Part shown: positions 33,861 through 40,640 of the stretch, piece after piece | Layout: the number at the start of each line of letters is the position of its first letter | Numbering within the stretch: position 1 is the first letter of the stretch | Notes under the pieces: model-generated | Database searches by the model: none | What the model saw: the letters and a program-made list of their open reading frames with translations, nothing else | What the model was told of the DNA's origin: nothing | Position numbers and translations under genes: made by a program | NCBI RefSeq assembly: GCF_008373765.1 | Contig: NZ_VUJW01000001.1 | Coordinates: 744,189 to 808,188 of the forward strand | DNA from: Nocardioides antri | Lineage (GTDB): Bacteria; Actinomycetota; Actinomycetes; Propionibacteriales; Nocardioidaceae | Reading direction: 5' to 3' | Length of the DNA: 64,000 nt

Positions 33861-34454
33861 TCAGTGCCCGCGGCCGCTGCCGGCGCGGCGGCCGCGGGTG
33901 ACCCCCACGAAGTCCTGGTGGACCGGGCCGTCGTCCGCCACCCGCCAGATCAGCGCCACCTGGGTCGGCGGCAGGTCGACCACCGGCCGGTGGACGATGT
34001 CCTTGCGGTGGTGCAGCCGGGCGATCGCCATCGGCAGCACGACGACCCCGGTCCCGGCCGCGGCCACCTCCACGGCGTCCTTCGTCGTCATCGGCGGGAA
34101 GTCCAGCTGGTCGGCCTCCGGCCGCCAACCGGATCGCTCCGGCAGCACCAGCTGCTCGTCGACCAGGTCGGCCGTGCTGACCTCGTCCGCGGCCGCCACG
34201 AAGTGGTCGACGCCGGCCACGACGACGGGGAGCTCCTCGTAGAGCACCACGCAGTGCAAGGCCGACGGGCGGTCCCGGTCGACGGGCAGCCGGGCGAGCG
34301 CGAGGTCCGCCGTACCGTCGTCGAGCACGGCCCGCTGCTGCTCCTCCTCGACCGGCAGCAGCTCCAACCTGATGTCCGGGTGCCGTTCGCGCCACACGCG
34401 GGCCCACTTGTCGGGGGTGACCCCGGGGACGAAGGCGACGCGGAGCCGATGCAC
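33861..34454 (-). CDS. LysR-type effector-binding domain protein without HTH
   Basis: A 197-residue protein that begins directly with LRVAFVPGVTPDKWARVW, the first strand and helix of a LysR substrate-binding domain. It continues through DLALARLPVD, LYEELPVVVAGVDH and GTGVVVLPMAIARL. No winged-helix DNA-binding domain precedes it. The GTG 34454 start is backed by a TATTCT hexamer ending 6 bases upstream, so the missing HTH is not a start-site error. It may bind a small ligand and act on a partner regulator or enzyme. It is convergent with the repeat-protein gene. Confidence 0.8.
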   Translation of the reverse strand: MHRLRVAFVPGVTPDKWARVWRERHPDIRLELLPVEEEQQRAVLDDGTADLALARLPVDRDRPSALHCVVLYEELPVVVAGVDHFVAAADEVSTADLVDEQLVLPERSGWRPEADQLDFPPMTTKDAVEVAAAGTGVVVLPMAIARLHHRKDIVHRPVVDLPPTQVALIWRVADDGPVHQDFVGVTRGRRAGSGRGH

Positions 34455-34460
34455 AGAACG

Positions 34461-34466
34461 AGAATA
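34461..34466 (-). promoter_or_regulatory. -10 element of the LysR-like gene
   Basis: TATTCT on the minus strand ends 6 bases before GTG 34454. It fixes the short, HTH-less start. Confidence 0.55.
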
Positions 34467-34515
34467 TGGGGCAACATCACCGAAACTCTGTTTTCCGCGG
34501 CGTACGCCATGCTTA

Positions 34516-34521
34516 GGGTGC
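34516..34521 (+). promoter_or_regulatory. possible -10 element of the HNH gene
   Basis: TAGGGT lies 23 bases before the TTG start and would begin a short leader that carries AAGGAGG. An in-frame ATG at 34509 would then lie before the transcript start. Confidence 0.35.
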
Positions 34522-34544
34522 GGCAACGGAAGGAGGCGATTCCC

Positions 34545-35009
34545 TTGGCGACGACCCACGGCCCCGTCGTACTGCTGAACGCCTCCTACGAGCCGCACGA
34601 CGTCGTGTCATTCCCCCACGCGGTGCGCATGCTCTTCCGGGGCGTCGCCGTCGTGCACGAGGCCGACGAGGACCGGACGATCGGCCCCCACCCGTGGCCC
34701 AAGGTCCTCCGACTGGTGCGGTATGTCGTCGCCAGCTGGATGTACCGCCCGGCGGCCTACGGCCGCGAGGCCGTGCTGCGGCGCGACCAGCGCCGGTGCG
34801 CCTACTGCGGCGCCCACGCGGACACCATCGACCACCTGGTCCCGCGCTCACGCGGCGGGACCTGGACCTGGCTCAACACGGTGGCCGCGTGCGGCCGCTG
34901 CAACAGCCGCAAGGGCAACCGGACCCCGCGCGAGGCGGGGATGCGGTTGCGATTCGAGCCGTGGGTACCTACCCGTATCGAGGTCACTGCGTGGGGGCAG
35001 CGCCGCTGA
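34545..35009 (+). CDS. HNH endonuclease
   Basis: A 154-residue protein. An N-terminal domain (VVLLNASYEPHDVVSFPHAVRMLFRG) is followed by a treble-clef HNH motif: CAYCG (C85, C88), the catalytic DHLVPRSRGG (His97) and CGRCNSRKG (C116, C119). This is the common actinobacterial stand-alone HNH family with zinc; its biological role is unclear. I choose the TTG at 34545 because a full AGGAGG lies 8 bases upstream and the homologous N-terminus begins here. The upstream ATG 34509 lacks such a site. Confidence 0.88.
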   Translation: MATTHGPVVLLNASYEPHDVVSFPHAVRMLFRGVAVVHEADEDRTIGPHPWPKVLRLVRYVVASWMYRPAAYGREAVLRRDQRRCAYCGAHADTIDHLVPRSRGGTWTWLNTVAACGRCNSRKGNRTPREAGMRLRFEPWVPTRIEVTAWGQRR

Positions 35010-35054
35010 CCTCGGCGAACCGGTACCAGCGCTCGGTGTCCCACGGAGGCCGCA

Positions 35055-35909
35055 ATGACACTCACCCCGCCTGAGGGCGCCAACGACGTCGGTTTCGCGC
35101 CGCACCGCGGGAACCCGGACGACTACAACAAGAAGGGCAAGCTCCGGAAGAAGGTGTACGCGGCGGAAATCAAGCGCCTCCAGCAGGAGCTCGTGCAGCT
35201 GCAGTACTGGATCCAGAAGCAGGACCTCAAGGTCCTGGTGATCTTCGAGGGTCGAGGCTCGGCCGGCAAGGGCGGCGTGATCAAGCGAATCACCGAGATG
35301 ACCAGCCCGCGAACGGTGCGGGTGGTGGCGCTGCCGAAGCCCACCGAGCGGGAGCGCACCCAGTGGTACTTCCAGCGCTACATCGCGCACCTTCCGGCCG
35401 CGGGGGAGATGTGCCTGTTCGACCGCTCCTGGTACAACCGCTCGAACGTCGAGTGGGTCATGGACTTCTGCACGCCCGAGGAGCACCAGGAGTTCCTCCG
35501 GTCGGTACCCGAGTTCGAGCGGATGCTCGTGCGGAGCGGGATCATCGTCATCAAGTACTGGTTCTCGGTGTCCTACGAGGAGCAGCGCAAGCGCTTCGAG
35601 GCGCGGAACGCCGAGCCGCTCAAGCGCTGGAAGCTGTCCGACATGGACCTCGCCGAGCACGAGCTCTACGTGCGCTACTCGATGGCGAAGGACACCACCT
35701 TCCAGCACACCGACACGAAGGCGGCGCCGTGGTACGTCGTACCGTCGGACGACAAGAAGACGGCTCGCCTCAACTGCATCAGCCACCTGCTGAGCCAGTT
35801 CGACTACGAGGACGCCGCGCCGGACGAGGTCGAGCTGCCCACGATGCGCGAAGAGCCCTACATCCGGCCGCCCATGCACGAGCAGACGTTCGTGCCGCAG
35901 CTGTTCTGA
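35055..35909 (+). CDS. ppk2: polyphosphate kinase 2
   Basis: A 284-residue PPK2 that moves phosphate between polyphosphate and nucleoside di- or monophosphates. Walker A is FEGRGSAGKGGVIKRI (about residue 65), the lid residues follow, and Walker B is CLFDRSWYNRSNVEWVM (about 122). The C-terminal WYVVPSDDKKTARLNCI is also diagnostic. The single-domain length is that of class I/III; class cannot be settled by eye. GGAGG lies 6 bases before the ATG. A 7-bp stem-loop at 35927-35951 follows the stop. Confidence 0.92.
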   Translation: MTLTPPEGANDVGFAPHRGNPDDYNKKGKLRKKVYAAEIKRLQQELVQLQYWIQKQDLKVLVIFEGRGSAGKGGVIKRITEMTSPRTVRVVALPKPTERERTQWYFQRYIAHLPAAGEMCLFDRSWYNRSNVEWVMDFCTPEEHQEFLRSVPEFERMLVRSGIIVIKYWFSVSYEEQRKRFEARNAEPLKRWKLSDMDLAEHELYVRYSMAKDTTFQHTDTKAAPWYVVPSDDKKTARLNCISHLLSQFDYEDAAPDEVELPTMREEPYIRPPMHEQTFVPQLF

Positions 35910-35926
35910 CCGCCGCTGTCCTCTCA

Positions 35927-35951
35927 AGCGACGAGTGTGATGTCCGTCGCT
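35927..35951 (+). terminator. possible terminator hairpin after ppk2
   Basis: AGCGACG and CGTCGCT are exact complements around an 11-base loop. No T-run follows, so it could equally be the first helix of the structured leader of the M23 peptidase gene. Confidence 0.4.
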
Positions 35952-35968
35952 GAATAGAAGGTGCCTGA

Positions 35969-35998
35969 GCGGTAACGAGAACGTGTTCTCGTGACCGC
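35969..35998 (+). promoter_or_regulatory. two-part hairpin in the leader of the M23 peptidase gene
   Basis: GCGGT pairs with ACCGC, then across a 2x2 internal loop CGAGAAC pairs with GTTCTCG. Part of a 194-base intergenic region rich in complementary segments. It does not match a riboswitch class that I can confirm. Confidence 0.45.
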
Positions 35999-36063
35999 GG
36001 CCACAGGTCGCCGTGTCTCGAATTGCGCCTGCGGGCGCGACTTTGGCGCACTGGAGCGCAAGT

Positions 36064-36079
36064 GCTTGCAATAGCAAGC
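36064..36079. promoter_or_regulatory. inverted repeat before the M23 peptidase start
   Basis: GCTTGC-AATA-GCAAGC, 25 bases before GTG 36104. It may be an operator or the last helix of the leader. Confidence 0.45.
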
Positions 36080-36103
36080 GTTTCGCAAACCAGAGGAAGC
36101 GTC

Positions 36104-36691
36104 GTGAACCACAGCTCCGCCCGTCGAGTCCGACGAGTCGCCACCGCGCCCGTGTTGATCGGCGCCATCGCCTGCTCGCTCGGTGTCCCGGAGGCGGCAG
36201 CGGCTGCCGACCCGATCAGGCCGGCGTGGCTCGTCACGGCGCAGCCCGACCGTCCCCTGAAGATCGTCGAGGGACTCACCGTGCGCCCGGAGCGCGAGAC
36301 CAAGGCGCTGCCGACACGGGGCTACCAGCTGACCGCCACTTTCGGGAACGCGGGGAGCCTGTGGTCGAGCGACCACACCGGGCTCGACTTCGCCGCGCCC
36401 GAGGGCACACCGCTGTTCGCCATCGGAGACGGGGTCGTCACCGAGGTCGGCTACGACGGCGCCTACGGCAACAAGACCGTCATCAGGCTCGAGGACGGCA
36501 CCGAGCTGTGGTACTGCCACCAGTCGAGCCAGAGCGTCGCCGTGGGCCAGTCGGTCTCCGCCGGCGACGTCATCGGCGCCATCGGCTCGACCGGCAACTC
36601 CACCGGGCCGCACCTCCACCTCGAGGTGCGTCGCCACGGCGAGCCGGTCGACCCCGCGGTGGCCCTCGCCGACTGGGGGCTCAGCGTCTGA
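36104..36691 (+). CDS. secreted M23-family metallopeptidase
   Basis: A 195-residue exported peptidoglycan endopeptidase candidate. A basic N-terminus and a hydrophobic core to about residue 34 form a signal peptide (cleavage near AAAA-ADP). The LytM domain has the Zn ligands in DHTGLDFAAP and HLHLEV, and the core GDGVVTEVGYDGAYGNKTVIRL. The usual YAHLS is WYCHQSS here, leaving an unpaired Cys. GTG 36104 follows GAGGAA by 5 bases. The 194-base leader has several hairpins, so expression may be controlled post-transcriptionally, as for many actinobacterial wall hydrolases. Confidence 0.88.
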   Translation: MNHSSARRVRRVATAPVLIGAIACSLGVPEAAAAADPIRPAWLVTAQPDRPLKIVEGLTVRPERETKALPTRGYQLTATFGNAGSLWSSDHTGLDFAAPEGTPLFAIGDGVVTEVGYDGAYGNKTVIRLEDGTELWYCHQSSQSVAVGQSVSAGDVIGAIGSTGNSTGPHLHLEVRRHGEPVDPAVALADWGLSV

Positions 36692-36714
36692 GGGACCGCG
36701 GGGCCGACCCGATG

Positions 36715-36993
36715 TCAGGCCTGGGTGAGGAGCCCGAACTGGACGTTGCCGGCCTCGTCGATTCCGGCGTCGAGGATCTTGTCGTCGAGCTGGTCGGCCG
36801 CGGTCGAGTCGAGGTAGATCTTCGCCCCGTCCTGCTCGACGACTTGGTCACCCGCCACGGGTTGGTCCGCGGTGGTGACGGTCAGCTGTGCGTCCGGAGT
36901 GCTCATGATGCGCAGACCCGCTTCCTCAGGGGTCTCGGGGTGATCGGTGTAGCGCTTCACGATGTTGCATGCGTTCTCGGTCAGGGTGAGCAT
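36715..36993 (-). CDS. HesB/IscA-like protein lacking the cysteine ligands
   Basis: A 92-residue A-type carrier fold (MLTLTENACNIVKRYTDHPETPEEAGLRI at the N-terminus, then AKIYLDSTAADQLDDKILDA). A-type Fe-S carriers use three cysteines, one mid-protein and a CxC near the end; here the only Cys is residue 9, and the C-terminus NVQFGLLTQA has none. It therefore is unlikely to hold an Fe-S cluster in the normal way, despite the HesB label that databases give such proteins. Function unknown. It lies alone on the minus strand upstream of tRNA-Leu. Confidence 0.8.
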   Translation of the reverse strand: MLTLTENACNIVKRYTDHPETPEEAGLRIMSTPDAQLTVTTADQPVAGDQVVEQDGAKIYLDSTAADQLDDKILDAGIDEAGNVQFGLLTQA

Positions 36994-37107
36994 GGGAATG
37001 CTTTCTGAGTTGAGTGCAGGGCCCTTCCACCGTTGCAGCCTTGCCGCGATGGTTCAAGGCCGCCCCCGAAGGCCTGCCCCGATGCGGGCTCCCGGGGCTA
37101 CCTTTGC

Positions 37108-37113
37108 TAATCT
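37108..37113 (+). promoter_or_regulatory. -10 element of tRNA-Leu
   Basis: TAATCT ends 12 bases before the mature tRNA 5' end, leaving a short leader for RNase P. Confidence 0.45.
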
Positions 37114-37125
37114 CAGGCCGCACTC

Positions 37126-37211
37126 GTCCGGGTGGCGGAATTGGCAGACGCGCTAGCTTGAGGTGCTAGTGCCCGTATTAGGGCGTGGGGGTTCAAGTCC
37201 CCCCTCGGACA
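37126..37211 (+). tRNA. tRNA-Leu (anticodon GAG)
   Basis: An 86-base class II tRNA. The acceptor GTCCGGG pairs with CTCGGAC (one G-U), the anticodon loop is CTTGAGG with GAG, a long variable arm (GCCC...GGGC) is typical of Leu, and the T-arm is GGGGG-TTCAAGT-CCCCC. The 3' CCA is not encoded. A terminator hairpin begins 6 bases after the gene. Confidence 0.96.
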
Positions 37212-37216
37212 CCGAA

Positions 37217-37253
37217 GAAGGACCAGGCCGTGGCCTGGTCCTTCGTGCTTTTT
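37217..37253 (+). terminator. Rho-independent terminator of tRNA-Leu
   Basis: GAAGGACCAGGC pairs with GCCTGGTCCTTC around CGTG, followed by GTGCTTTTT. This is the clearest intrinsic terminator in the window. The T-run abuts the stop codon of the convergent membrane gene. Confidence 0.88.
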
Positions 37254-37684
37254 CAGAGCGTGCCGGTCGCGACGAGCCAGGTGAGGACGCCGGCGTCGAG
37301 CAGCACGGAGCCGTGCGCGACGACGGAGAGGAGCGGCCCGGAGGACCAGGCGTCGGCGGTCGCCGGGGACGCGTGGCGACCCCGGGCAGGTAGCCACCGG
37401 AGCAGGATGAGGACCCCGAGGGAGGCGACCGCCCACCACGCGGCCAGGGCGACGAACGTCAGGGGGCCGCCGGTCGGCTCGGCAGCCGCCTCGGAGAGCA
37501 GGATGGTGGCCCAGCAGACCACGGCGACGGTCCCGGTCGTGGTGTGGCAGGTGAGCAGGCCGGTGCCGACGTCGAGGCGCCCGGCACCGGCGGCACCGCC
37601 GAGCCGCATCCTGGTCAGCAGGACCACGAGGGCCCCGTGCGCCACCAGGAGGCAGACCGCGTAGCGGAGCAGCTCGGGCGACAT
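37253..37684 (-). CDS. integral membrane protein of unknown function
   Basis: A 143-residue protein with four hydrophobic segments (LLRYAVCLLVAHGALVVLL; VAVVCWATILLSEA; LAAWWAVASLGVLILLRWL; GVLTWLVATGTL). I recognise no family. ATG 37684 is the start that begins with the first membrane helix; in-frame extension upstream is basic and unlikely. Its upstream region contains an 11-bp inverted repeat (37706-37751) that would sit in the 5' part of its mRNA. Confidence 0.65.
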   Translation of the reverse strand: MSPELLRYAVCLLVAHGALVVLLTRMRLGGAAGAGRLDVGTGLLTCHTTTGTVAVVCWATILLSEAAAEPTGGPLTFVALAAWWAVASLGVLILLRWLPARGRHASPATADAWSSGPLLSVVAHGSVLLDAGVLTWLVATGTL

Positions 37685-37705
37685 GGAGCGATGCTGCCAG
37701 TCGAC

Positions 37706-37751
37706 GAGGACCGCGCCACGGGGACTGTTGCCGCTCCGCAGCGCGGTCCTC
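37706..37751. repeat. inverted repeat with 11-bp perfect arms
   Basis: GAGGACCGCGC (37706-37716) and GCGCGGTCCTC (37741-37751) are exact complements separated by 24 bases. It lies 22 bases upstream of the membrane gene that starts at 37684. Confidence 0.6.
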
Positions 37752-37850
37752 ACCGCATTGTCCGGCGGTGACAAGTTCACCCCTCGAGCGACCTGACCCC
37801 GGCGGCGGTGCAACCGGGAGGCGCACCCTGGCGTCTCAGAGTTCGAAGGG

Positions 37851-38150
37851 GTGATGGCCATGGGGACCACGTGGACCGGCGATCACAGAGACGTCCCGCG
37901 GGCGCCCTGCGCGTTCCCGACGTGCGAGGCCGAGACCGTCACCGGCACGCCGATGTGCGAGGGTCACCGCCGGGTGGCGATCTCCCAGACCGGCTCCTGG
38001 CTCGAAGCCGGCTGGCCGCGGCCGAACGTCAGGTCGTCGTCGTCGTACGACGACCGCCGACGTCTGTCGTGCGACGGTTGCCGAGCGCCAGCCCGATCGC
38101 CAGCATGCCGATGGCGAGCACGAGGTGGAGCCAGTTGTCCGCGTCGTTGA
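37851..38150 (+). CDS. possible small Cys/His-containing protein
   Basis: A 99-residue frame after AAGGGG. The first 65 residues show C-x4-C (CAFPTC) then C-x2-H (MCEGHRR), a possible zinc knuckle, with G/C-rich third codon positions. The last 35 residues run antisense to the DUF4383 gene and look non-coding in style (Arg, Ala, Cys-rich). It may be a true short gene with an overlapping end, or spurious. No family is recognised. Confidence 0.35.
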   Translation: MMAMGTTWTGDHRDVPRAPCAFPTCEAETVTGTPMCEGHRRVAISQTGSWLEAGWPRPNVRSSSSYDDRRRLSCDGCRAPARSPACRWRARGGASCPRR

Positions 38151-38502
38151 GGGGCACGAAGTTGGCGTCGCTCTTGTGGTCGACGACGAGCCCGTAGACG
38201 AACAGCAGGGCGTAGATCGCACCGCCGCCGATCAGGAAGGCGCGGGCGCCGCTCCAGGTGCGGGCCATGACGAGCCCGGCGATGCCGAACAGCAGGTGCA
38301 CGATGTTGTGCAGGATCGACACCTGGAAGACACCGAGCAGCTCGGCCGACGACTTGTGCCCGGCGAACTCCAGGTCGTCGACGTTGGTGGTCAGGCCGGG
38401 GACGAACCCGGCGACGCCGACGAGGAGGAAGACCGCGGCAACCACGGCGGCCATCGTCTGCAGGGGCGAAGCGGTGATCGAAGTGCGGGACGTCGTACTC
38501 AT
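38029..38502 (-). CDS. DUF4383 family membrane protein
   Basis: A 157-residue protein with four membrane helices, containing the family features VFLLVGVAGFVPG (about residue 30), the HNIVHLLFGIAGLVMARTWSGARAFLIGGG block and NWLHLVLAIGMLAIGLAL. DUF4383 proteins are common in actinobacteria, with no known function. AAGGAG lies 6 bases before ATG 38502, so it has a leader with a ribosome-binding site. The Thr-rich C-terminus overlaps the small plus-strand frame at 37851-38150. Confidence 0.85.
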   Translation of the reverse strand: MSTTSRTSITASPLQTMAAVVAAVFLLVGVAGFVPGLTTNVDDLEFAGHKSSAELLGVFQVSILHNIVHLLFGIAGLVMARTWSGARAFLIGGGAIYALLFVYGLVVDHKSDANFVPLNDADNWLHLVLAIGMLAIGLALGNRRTTDVGGRRTTTTT

Positions 38503-38622
38503 ATCGGACTCCTTGGGTCGAACGACACTGGTGTGGTACCCGCGGACAGGGAGAACAGCCCTTCCCGCCACAGCAGTGGTTCGGAGCCGGTCGGCGCCCG
38601 GATTGGGTCGAGATCGACGCGG

Positions 38623-39090
38623 CTAGAGGTCCCGCTCGTAGGCGAGCATCAGCGGGCCGCCCTCACCCTCCGTGCGACGGAAGCCGGCCGCCTCGTAGGC
38701 GCGCTGCGCGGCGCGGTCGTCCTCGCTCGTGATCAGGTAGGCGTAGTCCGCGCCGGCCTCCCGGGACATGGTGAGCACCGCCTCCAGCAGCTCCCGGCCG
38801 AAGCCCTGTCCGCGCCGCGCCGGCACGACGTAGAGCTCGGCCAGGTAGGACTCGAGCGCGTCGCTCCAGAGCGACGGCTGCAGGCGCAGGACCGCGATGC
38901 CGACCGCCTCCCCGGACCCGTCCCGCGCGAGGAGCACCGTCGCGTTGCCGTCGGCGACGCGGGCGCGCAGGAGCCGGGCCAGCACCTCCGGCTCGGGGGC
39001 CGGCTCGTCGTACTCCGCGTTGAAGTCGCGGAGCAGCCGTCCCGCGTCCGCGAGGCCACCGTCGTCGTGCGGGGTCACCGTCTCGACCAC
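38623..39090 (-). CDS. GNAT family N-acetyltransferase
   Basis: A 155-residue acetyltransferase. The acetyl-CoA-binding motif A is AELYVVPARRGQGFGRELLEAVL (residues about 87-109: V-P-x-x-R-G-x-G-x-G), and motif B is AQRAYEAAGFRRTEGEGGPLMLAYERDL. The substrate is unknown. GTG 39090 follows a TACCGT hexamer by 7 bases. It is divergent from the M20 peptidase gene. Confidence 0.87.
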   Translation of the reverse strand: MVETVTPHDDGGLADAGRLLRDFNAEYDEPAPEPEVLARLLRARVADGNATVLLARDGSGEAVGIAVLRLQPSLWSDALESYLAELYVVPARRGQGFGRELLEAVLTMSREAGADYAYLITSEDDRAAQRAYEAAGFRRTEGEGGPLMLAYERDL

Positions 39091-39097
39091 GGATGCG

Positions 39098-39103
39098 ACG
39101 GTA
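39098..39103 (-). promoter_or_regulatory. -10 element of the GNAT gene
   Basis: TACCGT on the minus strand ends 7 bases before GTG 39090. Confidence 0.45.
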
Positions 39104-39131
39104 CCTGCCTGCCGGGTGCGAAGATGGCGCC

Positions 39132-40436
39132 ATGGACGAGGTCGTCGACATCTGCCGCGAGCTGATCAGGATCGACACGTCCAACTACGGGTCCGACGAG
39201 GGGCCGGGGGAGCGCAAGGCCGCTGAGTACGTCGCGGGGCTGCTCGACGAGGTCGGCATCCCCGCGGAGGTCATCGAGACGGCACCCGGTCGCGCCAACG
39301 TCCTCGCCCGCTGGGGCGGGGTCTCCACAGGCCCGACCAGCGGGGAGCGCTCGGACGCGCTGCTCCTCCACGGTCACCTCGACGTCGTGCCCGCCGCGGC
39401 GGAGGACTGGGCCGTGCACCCGTTCAGCGGCGAGGTGCAGGACGGTTACGTCTGGGGGCGAGGCGCGGTCGACATGAAGGACTTCGACGCGATGCTGCTG
39501 TCGGTCGTCCGCGAGCGGCAGCGCGCCGGGCGGGTCCCGAAGCGACCGATCGTGCTCTGCTTCACCGCCGACGAGGAGGCGGGCGGCCACCTCGGCGCCG
39601 AGATCCTGGTCCGCGACCACCCCGAGTACTTCGAGGGCTGCACAGAGGCGGTCGGCGAGGTCGGCGGCTTCAGCACGACGGTGCGCGGCCGCCGGCTCTA
39701 CCTGATCGAGGCTGCGGAGAAGGGCATGGCCTGGATGCGCCTGACTGCCCGTGGTCGCGCGGGCCACGGCTCGATGATCAACCCCGACAACGCCGTCACA
39801 CAGATCGCGGCTGCCGTCGCCCGCATCGGCACCTACGAGTGGCCGGTGCGGCTGACGCCGACGATGCGGACCCTCCTCGGGACCGTCGGGGCGCTGGCCG
39901 GCACCGACGTCACGCCCGAGAACGCCCGCGACCTGGTCGAGGAGTTCGGCGGTGCGACCCGGATGCTCGGCGCGGTGCTGAGCAACACCACCAACCCGAC
40001 GATGCTGGGAGCCGGCTACAAGGTCAACGTGATCCCGACCGAGGCCACGGCGCACGTCGACGGCCGGACGCTGCCGGGCTACGAGGACGAGTTCTTCCGC
40101 ACGCTCGCCGAGCTGTGCGGAGACGACATCAGCATCGACTACGTGTCGAACCAGCCGCCCTGGGAGACGCCGTACGACGGCGCCCTGGTCGACGCGATGA
40201 CCCGCAGCCTGGTGGCGGAGGACCCTGACGCGCTGGTGGCGCCTTTCCTCATGAGCGGCGGGACCGACGCGAAGCACTTCCGCAAGTTCGGCATGCGCAC
40301 CTACGGGTTCACGCCGCTCCGGCTGCCCGAGGACCTCGACTTCACCGCCCTCTTCCACGGCGTGGACGAGCGGGTGCCCGTCGACGCGCTGCAGTTCGGC
40401 GCGCGGGTGCTCGACGGCTTCCTCGACGAGGTCTGA
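39132..40436 (+). CDS. M20 family metallopeptidase
   Basis: A 434-residue zinc exopeptidase or deacylase. Metal ligands appear in LLLHGHLDVVP (about residue 82), GRGAVDMKD, the catalytic CFTADEEAGG, and the C-terminal ALFHGVDERVP. The dimerisation (lid) domain lies between about 200 and 320. It belongs to the ArgE/DapE/ACY1-like branch with no signal peptide; the substrate is unknown. The start at ATG 39132 gives the canonical N-terminus DEVVDICRELIRIDTSN. Confidence 0.9.
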   Translation: MDEVVDICRELIRIDTSNYGSDEGPGERKAAEYVAGLLDEVGIPAEVIETAPGRANVLARWGGVSTGPTSGERSDALLLHGHLDVVPAAAEDWAVHPFSGEVQDGYVWGRGAVDMKDFDAMLLSVVRERQRAGRVPKRPIVLCFTADEEAGGHLGAEILVRDHPEYFEGCTEAVGEVGGFSTTVRGRRLYLIEAAEKGMAWMRLTARGRAGHGSMINPDNAVTQIAAAVARIGTYEWPVRLTPTMRTLLGTVGALAGTDVTPENARDLVEEFGGATRMLGAVLSNTTNPTMLGAGYKVNVIPTEATAHVDGRTLPGYEDEFFRTLAELCGDDISIDYVSNQPPWETPYDGALVDAMTRSLVAEDPDALVAPFLMSGGTDAKHFRKFGMRTYGFTPLRLPEDLDFTALFHGVDERVPVDALQFGARVLDGFLDEV

Positions 40437-40442
40437 GCCCGC

Positions 40443-40640
40443 TCAGGCCGTCCTGACGGCCCGGATGATCTTGCGGCGCAGGACGACGCGCCTGGTGCCG
40501 TCGGGGGAGATCCGCACCCGCACCAGCTCCCAGCCGCCGTGCTCCGCGCGCTCGACGAGCAGCTTCGTCACGACGTTGCGCGGATACTCGCGGGAGAAGG
40601 TCACCTTCTCGAACTGCCACTCAACCCCGCCGCTTCGCAT
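40443..40640 (-). CDS. DUF5703 family protein
   Basis: A 65-residue basic protein (WQFEKVTFSREYPRN, then LLVERAEHGGWELVRVRISPDGTRRVVLRRKIIR). The pattern is that of DUF5703, a small actinobacterial family of unknown function. Its start shares one base with the stop of the upstream aldo/keto reductase gene, so it is the second gene of that operon. Confidence 0.8.
   Translation of the reverse strand: MRSGGVEWQFEKVTFSREYPRNVVTKLLVERAEHGGWELVRVRISPDGTRRVVLRRKIIRAVRTA

Noticed and set aside
33855-34544. A much longer HNH protein starting far upstream on the plus strand
   Set aside because: The extra frame is antisense to the LysR-like gene, and an AGGAGG site 8 bases before TTG 34545 marks the start.
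34455-34598. N-terminal extension of the LysR-like protein to include an HTH
   Set aside because: The extended residues do not resemble a winged helix, and a -10 hexamer ends 6 bases before GTG 34454.
35976-35991. CGAGAACGTGTTCTCG as a KstR-like operator (AACnnGTT)
   Set aside because: The dyad is fully explained as one arm pair of a larger hairpin in the leader, and the downstream gene is a wall hydrolase and not a sterol gene.
35910-36103. ydaO-type c-di-AMP riboswitch before the M23 peptidase
   Set aside because: Gene context fits, but I cannot find the conserved GGGGTGAATC and CAGCTAACC blocks; kept only as an unidentified structured leader.
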